From: Zygnema cylindricum | Lineage: Eukaryota > Streptophyta > Zygnematophyceae > Zygnematales > Zygnemataceae | Assembly: GCA_037447655.1 (NCBI GenBank) | Contig: JBBHKE010001239.1 | Location: 1 to 47,639, forward strand | DNA: 47,639 nt | Direction: 5' to 3' | In this document: positions 1 to 10,569 of the stretch, in pieces | How positions within the stretch are numbered: the first letter of the stretch is position 1 | Layout of the letters: each line of letters begins with the position of its first letter | Translations under genes and position numbers: made by a program | The notes under the pieces: generated by a model | The model's input: the letters and a program-made list of their open reading frames with translations, nothing else | Database searches by the model: none | Told to the model about the DNA's origin: nothing

Positions 1-31
<31 letters not shown>
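1..31. repeat. (AG)n microsatellite at window edge
   Basis: The window opens with at least 15 uninterrupted AG dinucleotides. The tract probably continues beyond the left edge, so its true length is unknown. Confidence 0.95.
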
Positions 32-33
<2 letters not shown>

Positions 34-2604
34 AAATAACGGTTCGATTCCACACTATCTCTGTGGAATATTTGAAATCCAATAATCCATTATTGTACGG
101 AAGTTCTTTTGTACGGAAATATATCCGTACGGCAGTGTACTTTTAGGGCGCGCAATTTCATTGGTTCAAAAACAAACATTTGAAAAAGTATTTCGTACGG
201 AAAAATGAAATCCTTTCGCACGTGTGACCAATAGAAAGCTCGTCGGGGCTTGTCGGTTCAAAATTAAAAAAAAAAAAAAAAAAAATGTCTTTTCCCGATT
301 TTTTTGTCTTTTTCCGGAGCATCGACGTGTTTTTCTTTCAGAAAAAGTTTCGCACGTGTGAAAGCTGTTTTATTTAAATTCAAAAACATTTGTTTTCGGT
401 TCGACCAATCAGATGATTTTATTTTTTTTTGAATTGAAGATCGCTCGTACGAAAAATTATAAAAAAAATATTAAATTAATAAAATATAATACTTCTCGTA
501 TTAAATTTGACCAATGAATAAGTGTTTCGTTTCATATAAAGGGCAAAAATTTCCATTGTACGGAGAGGCTTTCGCTAATTTTGTCGTATCTGATAAATGA
601 TTCAAAGGACGTAATTCTATTGGTCAGAAAATTCGTTTGAGAGGGAAATTTCTTGCCGGCCGTTAACTTTTTTGGACTAACGGAAGGACTCTCCGTTACA
701 ATATGGACATTTTTCTCTAAAACAATAATTTCGTACGAGAATAACGAACACATTTCGCACGTGTGATCCGTATTGTACGATCTTGTCGATTCATATTATC
801 GATATTTTTCTGTTTTTTTGTCTTTTAGCTTTGAATTTGAATTGTTTTTTTCGCAAAAGTTTCGCACTTGTTATATTCCTTTTTTATTGGAAACCAATCG
901 GAAAGTTTTGAATCTACAACCAATAAAAGCTCGTCATTTCAAATTCAAATTTTGTCCCTTTTCGTAAACCAATCAGAGTATTTTTTCCGTCACTAGGTTT
1001 CGTACGTGCAACGGATAAAGAGCTTAGGGTGGAATTTCGTACAATTGCCGTACAAACACTGTTTCGACGTCGTGACGTGAAAGTTAAGCGTTTTGTCGTT
1101 ACGCTTTCGTAAATTACAGTTGTTCAAATCGTATTTTACTCACTATTCAAATGGGGAAATAATAAGTAGAAATAGGAGAGGTCAATTTGAAAAAAGGGAA
1201 TTGATCATGGCAGTGGCTATTTTGGTTGCGCACAGTCACTTACGTCATTTTGTGAAAAGATTGTACGTTTGAAGTACACATTGGTACAAGTAAAGTACCG
1301 TAGTGGTATTAGACATTCGGGGGAGGGCCTATTTGGCGGGCGGCAGAGACCTTCGCGGAGGATTTTGCCCGGGTAATGTAAATCCCTCCCAGTTACGGTA
1401 ACCTTCCATCAGGCAAAAAGTGGGGTTGTTTACTGGAGAAAGTACCTTTCCGTACTAAGCCGTACTGTTTTTTTTTTTTTTACAAAAGATGTTCACCACA
1501 AATTCATTAAGATTCTCCAAACTTTTTGGCGAAAACTTGCACCGTCTGATTTTGAATTTTCGACGCAAACGCCCCTTCTATCAAGTACCTAGCGAGTCTC
1601 CTCCGACTGTCCTCAGGAGGACACTTTGCGCTTACTGTACCCGTGTATTAATCCACTTGTAAAAGTTAGGTCCATCCACGACGGACGTGAAGTTATAAAC
1701 TTAAATGTGGCAAATGGCGTGTACCTCATGACATCAAAGCCACCCTGTTCAACGACAAAATCTTGGTTGTAGGACATCTTGTCACGCCTCTTTTATAAAT
1801 GTGCACAATCAAAATACAGTATTGTACTTTAGTTGCCATCTCCTCTATTTTTTCAATAGAATGGACATTTGTACAATTTTTCATTTTGCAACGGTTTTAG
1901 TGGTCGTTGCTACAACGACAAAAACAAAAACGTTTAGATTGTACATTAACGTCACGCTACTAGATATTTTAATCGGTGTATGTCCATACAGATACGCGGT
2001 TGAGATTTTATACTTTTCAAAACTTTCATTATTTCCCGGCCCGCTCAACAAGATCCTACGTGGTACCAATCACAATCCAACACGTAAGCAATTTTTGCCT
2101 CGTTGACACGACCTGATGGAAAGGTGTTACAAATATTACTGCCAGTAAACGTGACCGTACGATTATTGGGAACGCCTGATGGAAGGTTACCCTTATTCAT
2201 AAGGACAAAAAATTATCGTGCGAAGCGCGAAGAATTTTTTTTAGGAGTCTCCTCGATGAGTAGGTCAGATGGACAAAAAAAAAAAAAAACAAAGTGGTCG
2301 TACTTATAGCGTTCCCATATAGAGCATTCGCCACAAATAGCGTCACGCGCGTTGCATGAGAACATGTAAATCGCGTTCGTGACTCCTAATATCTACAAAC
2401 TTTAACAAACCATTTAATTCGTCGAACAAGCTGAGTTGCGCGTCACGTGAGAACACTTCACCTTTGACATTAAAAACAAAAAATAGTAGAGTCAAATTGT
2501 CGTATGGCGCGGCAAAGGGATTTTTATAAGTACCCTACGTGAAATGAAGAGCATACGCGGAGAGTACAAAAATATCCTACACTCATCATCGAACGAATAT
2601 TTTG
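32..2604. other. AT-rich intergenic DNA, no gene recognised
   Basis: Many homopolymer A/T runs and scattered short words such as GTACGG and CGCACGTGTGA, with only short ORFs that lack a coding pattern. A GC-richer patch lies at about 1318-1400. A segment at about 1117-1195 resembles 4547-4625 in the same orientation (shared words include GTTCAAATCGTATTTTACTC against GTTCATATTGTATTTTACTC), so this is probably decayed dispersed repeat. No splice-consistent gene model was found. Confidence 0.6.
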
Positions 2605-3540
2605 AGAGGAAAAAGCATTTTGAAAGCGGAGAGTTTTGGAATGTAGTGAAGATTCTCAATACTTCTTTGAAGGGCGTCCCAATGTGTGAAAATAAAATCG
2701 GAACTTTGAAATGTGACCGTTGTATACGTAGGTACAACTTCTGACGATTGAAGACTACGAAACTTCTGACGATTAGTGACGCCAACAAAAACAACGAGAG
2801 TTGTAGACTTCTAGATTTTTGTGAAATTATAAATGTTTAGGGTTAGGTGTTATTGTGACGTCGCGCTCACTTGTGACAACGTAGACGTCTCTGATTCAAG
2901 AACTTTCCGCCATGGTTTCTCGATTTCGTTTTTTCGACCTTTTTCACTCTATTTGCCATTAAAAAAAAACCTAAAAATTGTAAAAATAAATAAAAGTCAG
3001 AGATCGTTCATTTTCCATCTATATTGTCGTGTCTCATTCTAAAAAGTGTGAGATGACAGCGATAGTGTGAGAGGGAGAGGGGAGAGGCGACGACGGTGCA
3101 AAATTTTGAAAAGGACCCATGAATGAAAGTGGAGGTCCGAGACCCCTACAAATTTTTTTCTGTACATGCACGTGACGGGCACGGAGAAAAATAGCGAGGA
3201 CTCTCCTTCGCCCTGAAATTTTCCCGCTCGCGTGACGCGTGTGTTGATCGTTTTTCATTAGCTGTTTGGGTTGTACTTTAACTAAAAACACCCCCTCGAG
3301 GTGATTTTGGATGAAGTTTTTTTATGTGCTGGACTCTCTTGCCCGGGGGCTGAAAATGGGAAAACGGCAAAATGCGTTCACATGACGACATAGACGCCGT
3401 ACATTCAAAGTATGAATTGACGTTCGCTGTACTTTGGTAAAAACGATTTTCTCGTACGGCTGAAGGTTTTGTCAAAGTTCCTTGATTTTAGGGCAAAAAG
3501 ACAGAGAAAAGTGGATACTTTAAAACATGGGGGCACCCCC
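2605..3540 (+). mobile_element. Harbinger-like TIR element, 5'-truncated copy
   Basis: Collinear with the interrupted element whose pieces are 35273-35958 and 39497-39747, over almost its full length (for example the shared words GTGACAACGTAGACGTC / GTGACAACGTCGACGTC and GATTTTGGATGAA). Here the junctions of both insertions seen in the other copy are empty: the LARD site falls near 3286 and the F2 site near 3532, so this copy shows the pre-insertion state. The right end reads ACATGGGGGCACCCCC followed by TAA, matching the family TIR and TWA target rule. A matching left TIR was not found, so the left end is truncated or diverged. No coding capacity. Confidence 0.7.
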
Positions 3541-3745
3541 TAACTCTCCGCGCAAATGTACTTCCATGTTAAAATATATATGTTTTCAAACATACAAAAA
3601 TATGACGTTGACTAACACTTCTAAAGTCATTTTGTACGCTCGAACGTACATGAGTATTAATACACGTACGTTCGAAAGCAAATGATTTTAATAGAGTATG
3701 TAAAATACATGTTTTATTTTCAAACTTACACCGTGAATCGCTATT

Positions 3746-4245
3746 ACACCGCGAATCGTAATTAAAGTAAAGAAAAAATAGAGTGAAAAAAAAGAAAAAA
3801 ATAATTAGAGTTATGAACTCTAATTTTTGTGATATAACTTTTTCAAAAAAAAATTACTCTAATTTATTTAAGTATTCAAATTTAACCCGCTGAATATCTC
3901 TACTGTAAATTAGGTATTTGTACAGAATCTGACAAAACGTACAGTTTATTGTCACTATGACGTTTGCACTACGTGGTTTGTTAAAACGCAGTTACATGAT
4001 AACGACCTGTATTAAATCATTATTTGTACTTTTTTACTTAATAAAGTACAATTTTTCACGGTCGGAGGTCGTCCGTACTCCACACTATTTAAAGCGAACA
4101 TATATTAGAATTAAAAACACTAATTAAACGTTACATTAAATTGAATAATGAAAAAATTAGAATCGTTTTCTCTATTTCATGTGATAGAGTCGAAATTTCG
4201 AGCGACCGAATTAGAGTAATTTACTCTACTTACGATTCGCGGTGT
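3746..4245. mobile_element. 500-bp TIR element (MITE), family B
   Basis: The ends are a perfect 16-bp inverted repeat: ACACCGCGAATCGTAA at the left and TTACGATTCGCGGTGT at the right. With the ends taken one base inward, both sides show TA, as for Tc1/mariner-type target duplication. A second copy in opposite orientation starts near 47435 and runs out of the window. The interior is AT-rich with TACTCTAATT-type words and has no ORF. A related end-like word (ACACCGTGAATCG) lies just outside at 3729, suggesting an earlier insertion or end duplication. Confidence 0.75.
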
Positions 4246-4805
4246 ACACGTAGCGGGGTCGGATCTGTCGCTCGATGATTCATAATATCGACATCGTAAT
4301 TATCACGAAGAAAAATTCACCAATACACAACACTAAAATGAATACGATTATTTTGTTTTTCAGTAACCGACTACATGTGATCGCAGGTTATATGTAATTG
4401 CAGTTCCCCTCACGACAAGTTTTTGTCAATGAAGGTTTCGGGATACGCAAAGATCGGGTGGCTGAATTGCAGCATAGATCTGCCGTATAGCTACGTACTT
4501 TATATGTTGTATCTCATAATTGGGTTCATCCCTGACTGGCTAAAAGCGTAGTTGTTCATATTGTATTTTACTCACGATTCAAACGTCTGAATAATATGTA
4601 CAAATCGGAGGGGTTGATTTGAAAAAATCTTTAGTGATTGTGAATTCGTACTATTTCTTACACGTAAAATGAATTTTACATGTACTGTACCGCAATTTGT
4701 ACAATTCCGTACAATTCCGTATCTTTTCGTATTAGTCTTTACATTTTGGTACAATTCTGTACATCTACTTAAATTCCTGTTTAGTTTACCGGACAGAAAG
4801 TACTA
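4246..4805. other. Intergenic DNA, nothing recognised
   Basis: AT-rich spacer between the MITE and the direct-repeat block. It contains the partner of the weak repeat near 1117-1195. No gene, RNA or element end was recognised. Confidence 0.5.
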
Positions 4806-5137
4806 TGAAGTGCAACGCAACCTTTCGTCAAAGTTGGTACATTTTTCGTACAAAACTGTACAGCTACCGTAAATTATCCGTGCAGTTTACCGGACAGAAA
4901 GTACATCGCGTTTTTTCGCGATTTTTGCAGAAGTCACGAATAATACGCAAGAATCGGAAAAAGTGAAAAATCGTGCGATTTGAACAACCATGGCTAAAAG
5001 GCGCCAGAGAATAATATTTTTTTTGAATTTGTCGCGACTCAATTCCACGGACTTTCACCAGAAAGCCACGCTATGTTGAGGCTATCAACGTGTCTTCGCG
5101 ATGCGTGCCACCTCATCCAGCTCATTAGCGCCTTCCA
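4806..5137 (+). repeat. 332-bp direct repeat, left copy
   Basis: Starts TGAAGTGCAACGC and ends GCGCCTTCCA. It pairs in the same orientation with 5899-6230, which is the same length. Shared blocks include TTTACCGGACAGAAAGTACA, GAATTTGTCGCGACTCAATT and GCGATGCGTGCCACCTCATC. TG...CA ends and equal length would fit LTRs of a very small (TRIM-like) element of about 1.4 kb. However, no primer site follows this copy, no clear polypurine tract precedes the other, and the flanking five bases do not match. A segmental duplication is equally possible. Confidence 0.6.
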
Positions 5138-5265
5138 CAAAATCATAGTTGTCCAATTCGTACGGATTTGGACTTTTTCCCGAATACTACGTAGTATTCG
5201 CTAGTTTCGTAAATTTCGTACATTTCCTACGTCTCACATTGTACGGAAAATTATACGGACATAAA

Positions 5266-5750
5266 AAAAAAGACGTTGCTTCATTTGCGCGCGCGTATTT
5301 TTATTTGTCCTCCATTCCGTCTTCAAAAGGAAAATTCCGGCGTTCGCCGCTAGTTCGCTGAACTTTTTAGAGACGCCGTAAATTCCGCCGCTCGCCGCTA
5401 GTTCGCTAAAAATTTTAGAGACGCCGTAAATTCCGCCGCTCGCCGCTGAAGTAGTTACCTGAAATTTTTAGAGACACCGTAAATTCCGCCGCTCGCCGCT
5501 AGTTCGCTGAACTTTTTAGAGACGCCGTAAATTCCGGCGCTCGCCGCTAGTTTGTTGAAATGTTTAGAGACGCCGCTAGTTCGTTGCAACGAACTAGCGG
5601 CGAGCGGCGTCTCCAAGGCGGCTTCCTTAAGTCGTTTTGCGTCATTTGCGCGCGCGTATGTTTTTTTGTCCTCCACTCCATCTTCAGAAGGAAGCTGTCG
5701 TTTGAGACGCCTTAAATTCCGCCGCTCGCTGCTAGTTCGTTGAACTTTTT
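5266..5750 (+). repeat. Tandem 48-bp repeats inside a diverged direct repeat
   Basis: Units containing TTAGAGACGCCGTAAATTCC and CGCTCGCCGCTAGTTCG begin near 5365, 5413, 5466, 5514 and 5562, giving a period of 48 bp (one unit 53 bp). The array is bracketed by two related segments, 5266-5370 and 5636-5750, both carrying GCGCGCGTAT and a TTTGTCCTCCA word. The repeats are GC-rich in an otherwise AT-rich neighbourhood. No coding frame is preserved across units. Confidence 0.75.
5571..5602. repeat. 32-bp perfect palindrome
   Basis: The left half CGCCGCTAGTTCGTTG is followed with no spacer by its exact reverse complement CAACGAACTAGCGGCG. It joins the last unit of the 48-bp array to an inverted partial unit, so it is the axis where the array flips orientation. 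It could extrude as a cruciform. No function is shown by the sequence. Confidence 0.9.
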
Positions 5751-5898
5751 ATTTTTTTTGGGTATTGAATATTTAAAATTTTTGAAATTTGAAAGTCAAA
5801 ATAAGGTACGAATTTAAAAAATTCCGAAATCGTTTGATGCGCACTTTACGTAGTAATCGTTAGTTTAATCCGTGCGTGTTATGCGCATGGGACATCTA

Positions 5899-6230
5899 TG
5901 AGTGCAACGTATCTTTTTGTCAAAGTTCGAACATTTTTCGTACAAAATTGTACAGTTACCGTAAATTGTCCATGCAGTTTACCGGACAGAAAGTACATCG
6001 CGTTTTTTTACGATTTTTGCAGAGGTCACGAGTAATACGTAAAAATCGGGAAAAATGAAAAAATCGTACGATTTGAACAACTATGGCTAAAAGACGTCAA
6101 ACAATAATATTTTTTTTGAATTTGTCGCGACTCAATTCCACGGACTTTCACCAGAAAGGCACGCTATGTTGAGGCTATCAACGTGGCTTCGCGATGCGTG
6201 CCACCTCATCCAGCTCACTAGCGCCTTCCA
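5899..6230 (+). repeat. 332-bp direct repeat, right copy
   Basis: Partner of 4806-5137, starting TGAGTGCAACG and ending GCGCCTTCCA. It ends about 64 bp upstream of the ABRE-like site of the LEA-like gene, so the duplication places this GC-richer segment directly against that gene's promoter. Confidence 0.6.
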
Positions 6231-6293
6231 ATAGGGAGTAACCACTTCATTGTTAACTTGCTGCATGGTGCTGCCAGTTGTTCAAATTCTTAC

Positions 6294-6301
6294 CACGTGT
6301 C
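6294..6301 (+). promoter_or_regulatory. ABRE-like G-box CACGTGTC upstream of LEA-like gene
   Basis: CACGTGTC contains the ACGTGKC core bound by plant bZIP (ABF/ABI5-type) factors in abscisic-acid responses. It lies 245 bp upstream of the chosen start codon. A CACATG E-box follows at about 6326 and a CCAAT word at about 6484. A TATATT word near 6495 could serve as a TATA box but is not convincing. Regulation by ABA or drying is an inference from the site and the gene family. Confidence 0.45.
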
Positions 6302-6538
6302 GTTGCCTTAAGTTAAAGTTTGTCCACATGTCGAACTATGGGAGGAAATGCTGCGCTCACAGCAGTTTTGAGGCAGGGTCCCGTCGTCCGTTGCAGAGAA
6401 TTACTGCATAAATGTCGATGGAGGGGCTTCGTTGCTGGCAGTATATTGATTTCCTCATCGTGTAGCCCTCATCACACTGTATACCAATCACCGGTATATT
6501 TCAGAACTTTGGATCGCAACTTTTTTTCGCTTTCCACT

Positions 6539-8225
6539 ATGGCTCGTGTATGGCAATATTTGTCTGTGTTGCTGCTTGTGTCATCGGCTTATCAAGTGAG
6601 CTGCTGGGGAGGAGACATTGCGACCGAAGCAAAGAAGAAGGTTAGGACATCAGGACTGTAGTTCGAGATAGTTGGAGCATTGCCGTCACGTCAGCATTTT
6701 TTATGTCGGTTGTCATGTTTCTGAATTTGAACGTCCGTTTATTTTATGTCCTCTCTGTTGTCTTAACTATGTAAGAATAATTACTTTGCTCCTAAATTGT
6801 GTTAAGCTCTCTTACTATTTCTTATACTTTCTGGTTTAGCAAAAATACCTGGTAATTTTACTTTTTCTGTATGTCATCCTAGTTCATGTGATCGTACAAG
6901 TTCTAACGGCTGTCTGGTTATTTCTTTCTGGCCTTCCAGGTAGAGGATGCATTTGGAGGGACCACCGAGTCCGTGAGCCAGTCCAAAGATGCAGCTCAGG
7001 AGAACTTAGCCAAGGGCACTGAGGTAAAGGTTCTGTGCTTTGAAATCGTGCATTTTGGTCGAAGTAAATGGTTAAAGTTCTGGTTGCTGTTTTATTGGTA
7101 AATATATCTTCTAATTTCTTCTGTTTTGGTTTCTGGTTTTGTAGACACTTCAGGATCAGTATGAGCAGACAAAGAAGGCTGGCTCTGAGAAATTGGGCGA
7201 ATACCAGGGGACTGTAGGGGATTTACAAGATAAATTGAACGAAGGTACAGAGAAGGGCTCTGCAGGAGTTGAAGATTTTCAGAAACAGGGAAAGGAAACG
7301 TATGGGCAAGCAGAACAGACAGGTAAAGAGGTGAAAGATAGAGCAGGCCAGTATGGCGAAGACCTGTATGAATCTGCAAAGGCGAGTGGAGAGAACGCGC
7401 AAAGCTATGCTGAAGGAGCAAAAGACAAGGCATACGAAGCTACAGATGCTGCCAAAAACAAGGTTTACGAAGGCTACAATTCGGCTGAGGAATATGCCCA
7501 GGCAGCCAAAAAAAAGGCGTCTGCGACAGCAGGTTTCGCTGGAAACGAGGCACAGGATGCAGGAAAGGCAGCAAAAGATCAGGCGCAGTCAAGTGTGGAC
7601 ACAGCTTCTGGATATGCACAGAGCGGGAAAGACACAGCTTCTAAAACCGTGGATGAAGCGCAGCGTGCTGCTACCGAGAAGGGAGGAGTTTTGGACAGTG
7701 CGAAGAAGTATGCCGAAGAAGTCTATAACACAGCAAAGGAATATGCCCAGCATGCTCACGACCAGACCGTGGACAGTGCGTCTTCTGCTCAGGTACTACT
7801 TTGCCATCTGTTTAGGTAGATTTTGATATTCAGGAGATGGAAAATCTTTTGTTATAATATGTCTTGTCTTTCTTTCACAAATGGTTTGATGTGATGCTGA
7901 TATTGTCGTGTATTTATTTGTTTTCAGGAAAAGGCGTCAAAGACAGCTGATAACGTGAAAGGCGTAGGCAGCGAGTATGCTGAAGCAGGAAAGAAAAACA
8001 TAGAGAATTTGCAGAAAAATGTTGAGGAAAAAGCCGGTACCGCATATGAAGGTGCTAAGGACAGGTAAGCTGTGTTGTGTTTTTATTTCTTTCGTCATAT
8101 TTTTGTTTGTACCCAATGGTTGGCAGAAAGTACAAATAGATAATGAAGCAAGCTGACCTTCTTTATTGTGTTTTTGCAGTTATGGACAAGCCAAGGACAC
8201 GTTCCAGTACAAAGCAGACTTGTAA
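6539..8225 (+). CDS. LEA-like (group 3/LEA_4 type) secreted or endomembrane protein, five exons
   Basis: Exons 6539-6640, 6940-7023, 7145-7792, 7928-8064 and 8180-8225 join in frame into 338 codons plus TAA. Donors are AAG/GTTAGG, GAG/GTAAAG, CAG/GTACTA and CAG/GTAAGC; acceptors are CTTCCAG, TTTGTAG, TTTTCAG and TTTGCAG. The start MARVWQYLSVLLLVSS was preferred over an upstream in-frame ATG at 6320 because it begins a clean signal peptide (about residues 1-22). The remainder is Ala/Lys/Glu/Gln-rich with recurrent short amphipathic units (YAQ, YAE, AKDKAYE, AKNKVYE), typical of LEA group 3 proteins that are disordered when hydrated and fold to helices on drying. There is no cysteine after the signal peptide. 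The protein ends in KADL. Role inferred: desiccation or stress protection in the secretory pathway or apoplast. The exon structure is strong; the exact family is less certain. Confidence 0.85.
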
Positions 8226-10442
8226 ATGGATAAGGAGTGGGCGTGTGTCTCACTATAACACTGTTTTTGTAACATTGTGTATATTTGGTTAGAATTTTCT
8301 TTGGATTGGCATTAATGTCACAGGGGAATGATCTGTCGATTGTGATAGATGAGAGAACAGGTTTAAGCTTGAGTAAAATTTTGAAGTTGACAAGTTAGCC
8401 TCAAAAAGTTAGCCCAAGTGTACAGGTAGTATTATATGAAATACAAAATTTTGGTTTTAAAATGGCAGTCTTTTGGGAGGCTAAAAGATGGGATTGTTGT
8501 GCTTGCTGTAGTAAAGCAGTTATTTTGAAAATGACTGTGTGAGATACTTTGGATTTGATCTATTTCACATATCAATTTGTGTATTTACTCTTTGCTTCCA
8601 GTGGATTTTCTTAGATGGAAGAATTGCATAAATATTACAAACTCCAATGTGCAAAATGAACTCATTATTACCCCAATGTTCACAAGAAAAATAAGTGTTT
8701 TTAGAGCAAAGAATTTTCGAAAGGATTTATTATTACATCGAGGTATTTGCAATAAGCAAAGCTATGGATAGTGAATGATGATTCTACATTTTTAAATGTT
8801 ATATCATAATAATAGTTTTTTGCTTTTGAGGTTTGCATCAATATCTCCTATATAAACATTTGTTCAATCTTCGGTATTTAGGATAGAATTAATTGTTTGT
8901 CAAAATTGAGCTGATGATAAAAATGGGATATTTCTTTTTGTCCTGGAATTATTATGTTAAGCAGATTATGAATAAAATTCAATTTATAAGTTGGCTATAT
9001 TCAATTTACGATTAACATATCATCAAATATCCTTCAAGCCACCTGGAAAGAAAATTATTCTTAGCAACTCATGCTTACTGGGGTGAACATTCTATTGTAG
9101 AACCCATGAGGTTTACATCATAAACATTAATCTACATTTTATCGTCAAATCCTTGATTATCATAGATATTTCCACTGTTTTGTTACCTCATATCAAACCA
9201 GGTTGTACCAAATGCGCCTAAGCGAAAAGAAAGTTGCCTAGCGCTTCATATACCAATCAGCTTCTCCACTATATCACAATTATTTGTTTGTAAACAAATC
9301 GTATTTACTAACGACGTGCAAAAAAAAAAATGGAGGAAAGTGAATGCTTCGATACCTCCAACAAATACATAAATACCGAAAATAATACAAATTAGAACAG
9401 ATGTAAAACATTTAGTGATATCTTAATTAGGAAGGATCCTGTTTTGGATTACTTTCGCTAAACACTGGAAATCTCCAATAACACCTTTCCAAAAAAATAG
9501 AAGCGAAACTATTGGCGAAAGCATTCTTAAGTAACAAAAAATTGGTATACTCTATAACAGACAGGCTAATCTGTGGCTAAAGAAAAGTACGAACGAAGAA
9601 ATAGGGCAATTTTCTAACCAAAAACAATGATAAAATTCTCTAGCGTTTCTTCTCGACCGGTTCGAGGGATAAAGGAAAGAATAAAATGAAGGGAAAACGT
9701 AAATTTGTTGAATAAAAATGGATTGCAAAGAATTTTTCGAAGGAAATAAGATACGATTCTCAAAGTATGTCCAATCCGATCATTCATGTGTCAAATTCTG
9801 GTGCTGCAAGGTGTTTGACAGCCATAATAAAAAATATCTGACACTTAATGTCAAGGAGCTTTACCAAAATACTCATCTCATATAATGAACTTATAAATTT
9901 AATTCAAATAAAAAACAAGGTTCAGAATAACCGAGGAAAAGACATTACCCACGCAATTAACCATAAAATCATGATCTTACTCTCACTTCCAAGGGTCCGA
10001 ATTATTGGAGGTGCATTGGTGGAAGCCATGAAATTGTACAAAAGAGAAAGATCAATGCATTGGAGAGAGGAATTGATTTGTATTTGGGATGATTTCATTG
10101 AGTGAGAAAATTCACTTATATACAAAATACACAGTGCTAATTACTGTGGAGTCTAAGCGCTCTTTGGTGCGCTGTAACAAAAAGGATCCTAGTCAAGATT
10201 TTACGCGACTAGATTCTAGTGTATGTAGACTTGATCCTAACGTAAGCTAGATTGTAACGGATTGACTTTAGGGCGGCAATGTACAAAAGTAATTTAGACC
10301 TAAAGTAACGACATAGACTCAAGCGACAAAGAGTACGAAGACAAAAATAAAGTACAAAAGAGAATTAAGACAAACAATAAACATACGTAGGTCAAAGAGA
10401 GACCGTCGCCCAAAAGTCTTGTACGTAGGGCGGCGAGACCAG
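8226..10442. other. 3' flank of LEA-like gene and AT-rich spacer
   Basis: The first few hundred bases are probably 3' UTR; AATAAA-type words occur only far downstream (about 8970), so the polyadenylation site is not placed. The rest is low-complexity AT-rich DNA. An 85-codon ORF at 9848-10105 (+) has no recognisable domain or splice context and is treated as chance. Confidence 0.5.
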
Positions 10443-10569
10443 ACCGACGCATGAAATGAACGGTACGAAATAAGACCAAGACCACACCGACGCATGTAAT
10501 GATTGGTACGGACAAGACCAAGACCGGACCGACATATGTAATGACGCGTACTGACAGAACCGACGCTAA
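10443..10569. repeat. Minisatellite, three units of about 43 bp
   Basis: Units begin ACCGACGCATG at 10443 and 10486 and ACCGACATATG at 10528, each carrying a GGTACG / ACAAGACCAAGACC core. The ORF on the minus strand here (10300-10647) is a product of this repeat and is not called as a gene. Confidence 0.75.

Noticed and set aside
5365-5570. CRISPR-like array
   Set aside because: The units are contiguous 48-bp tandem repeats with no unique spacers, in eukaryotic DNA.
7092-7433. 113-codon minus-strand ORF over LEA exon 3
   Set aside because: Antisense shadow of the LEA coding sequence that runs across the intron boundary.
7353-7826. 157-codon ORF overlapping LEA exon 3
   Set aside because: It is the +1 frame of the LEA repeats and ignores the splice site at 7792; basic/Gln/Arg-rich as expected for a shadow frame.
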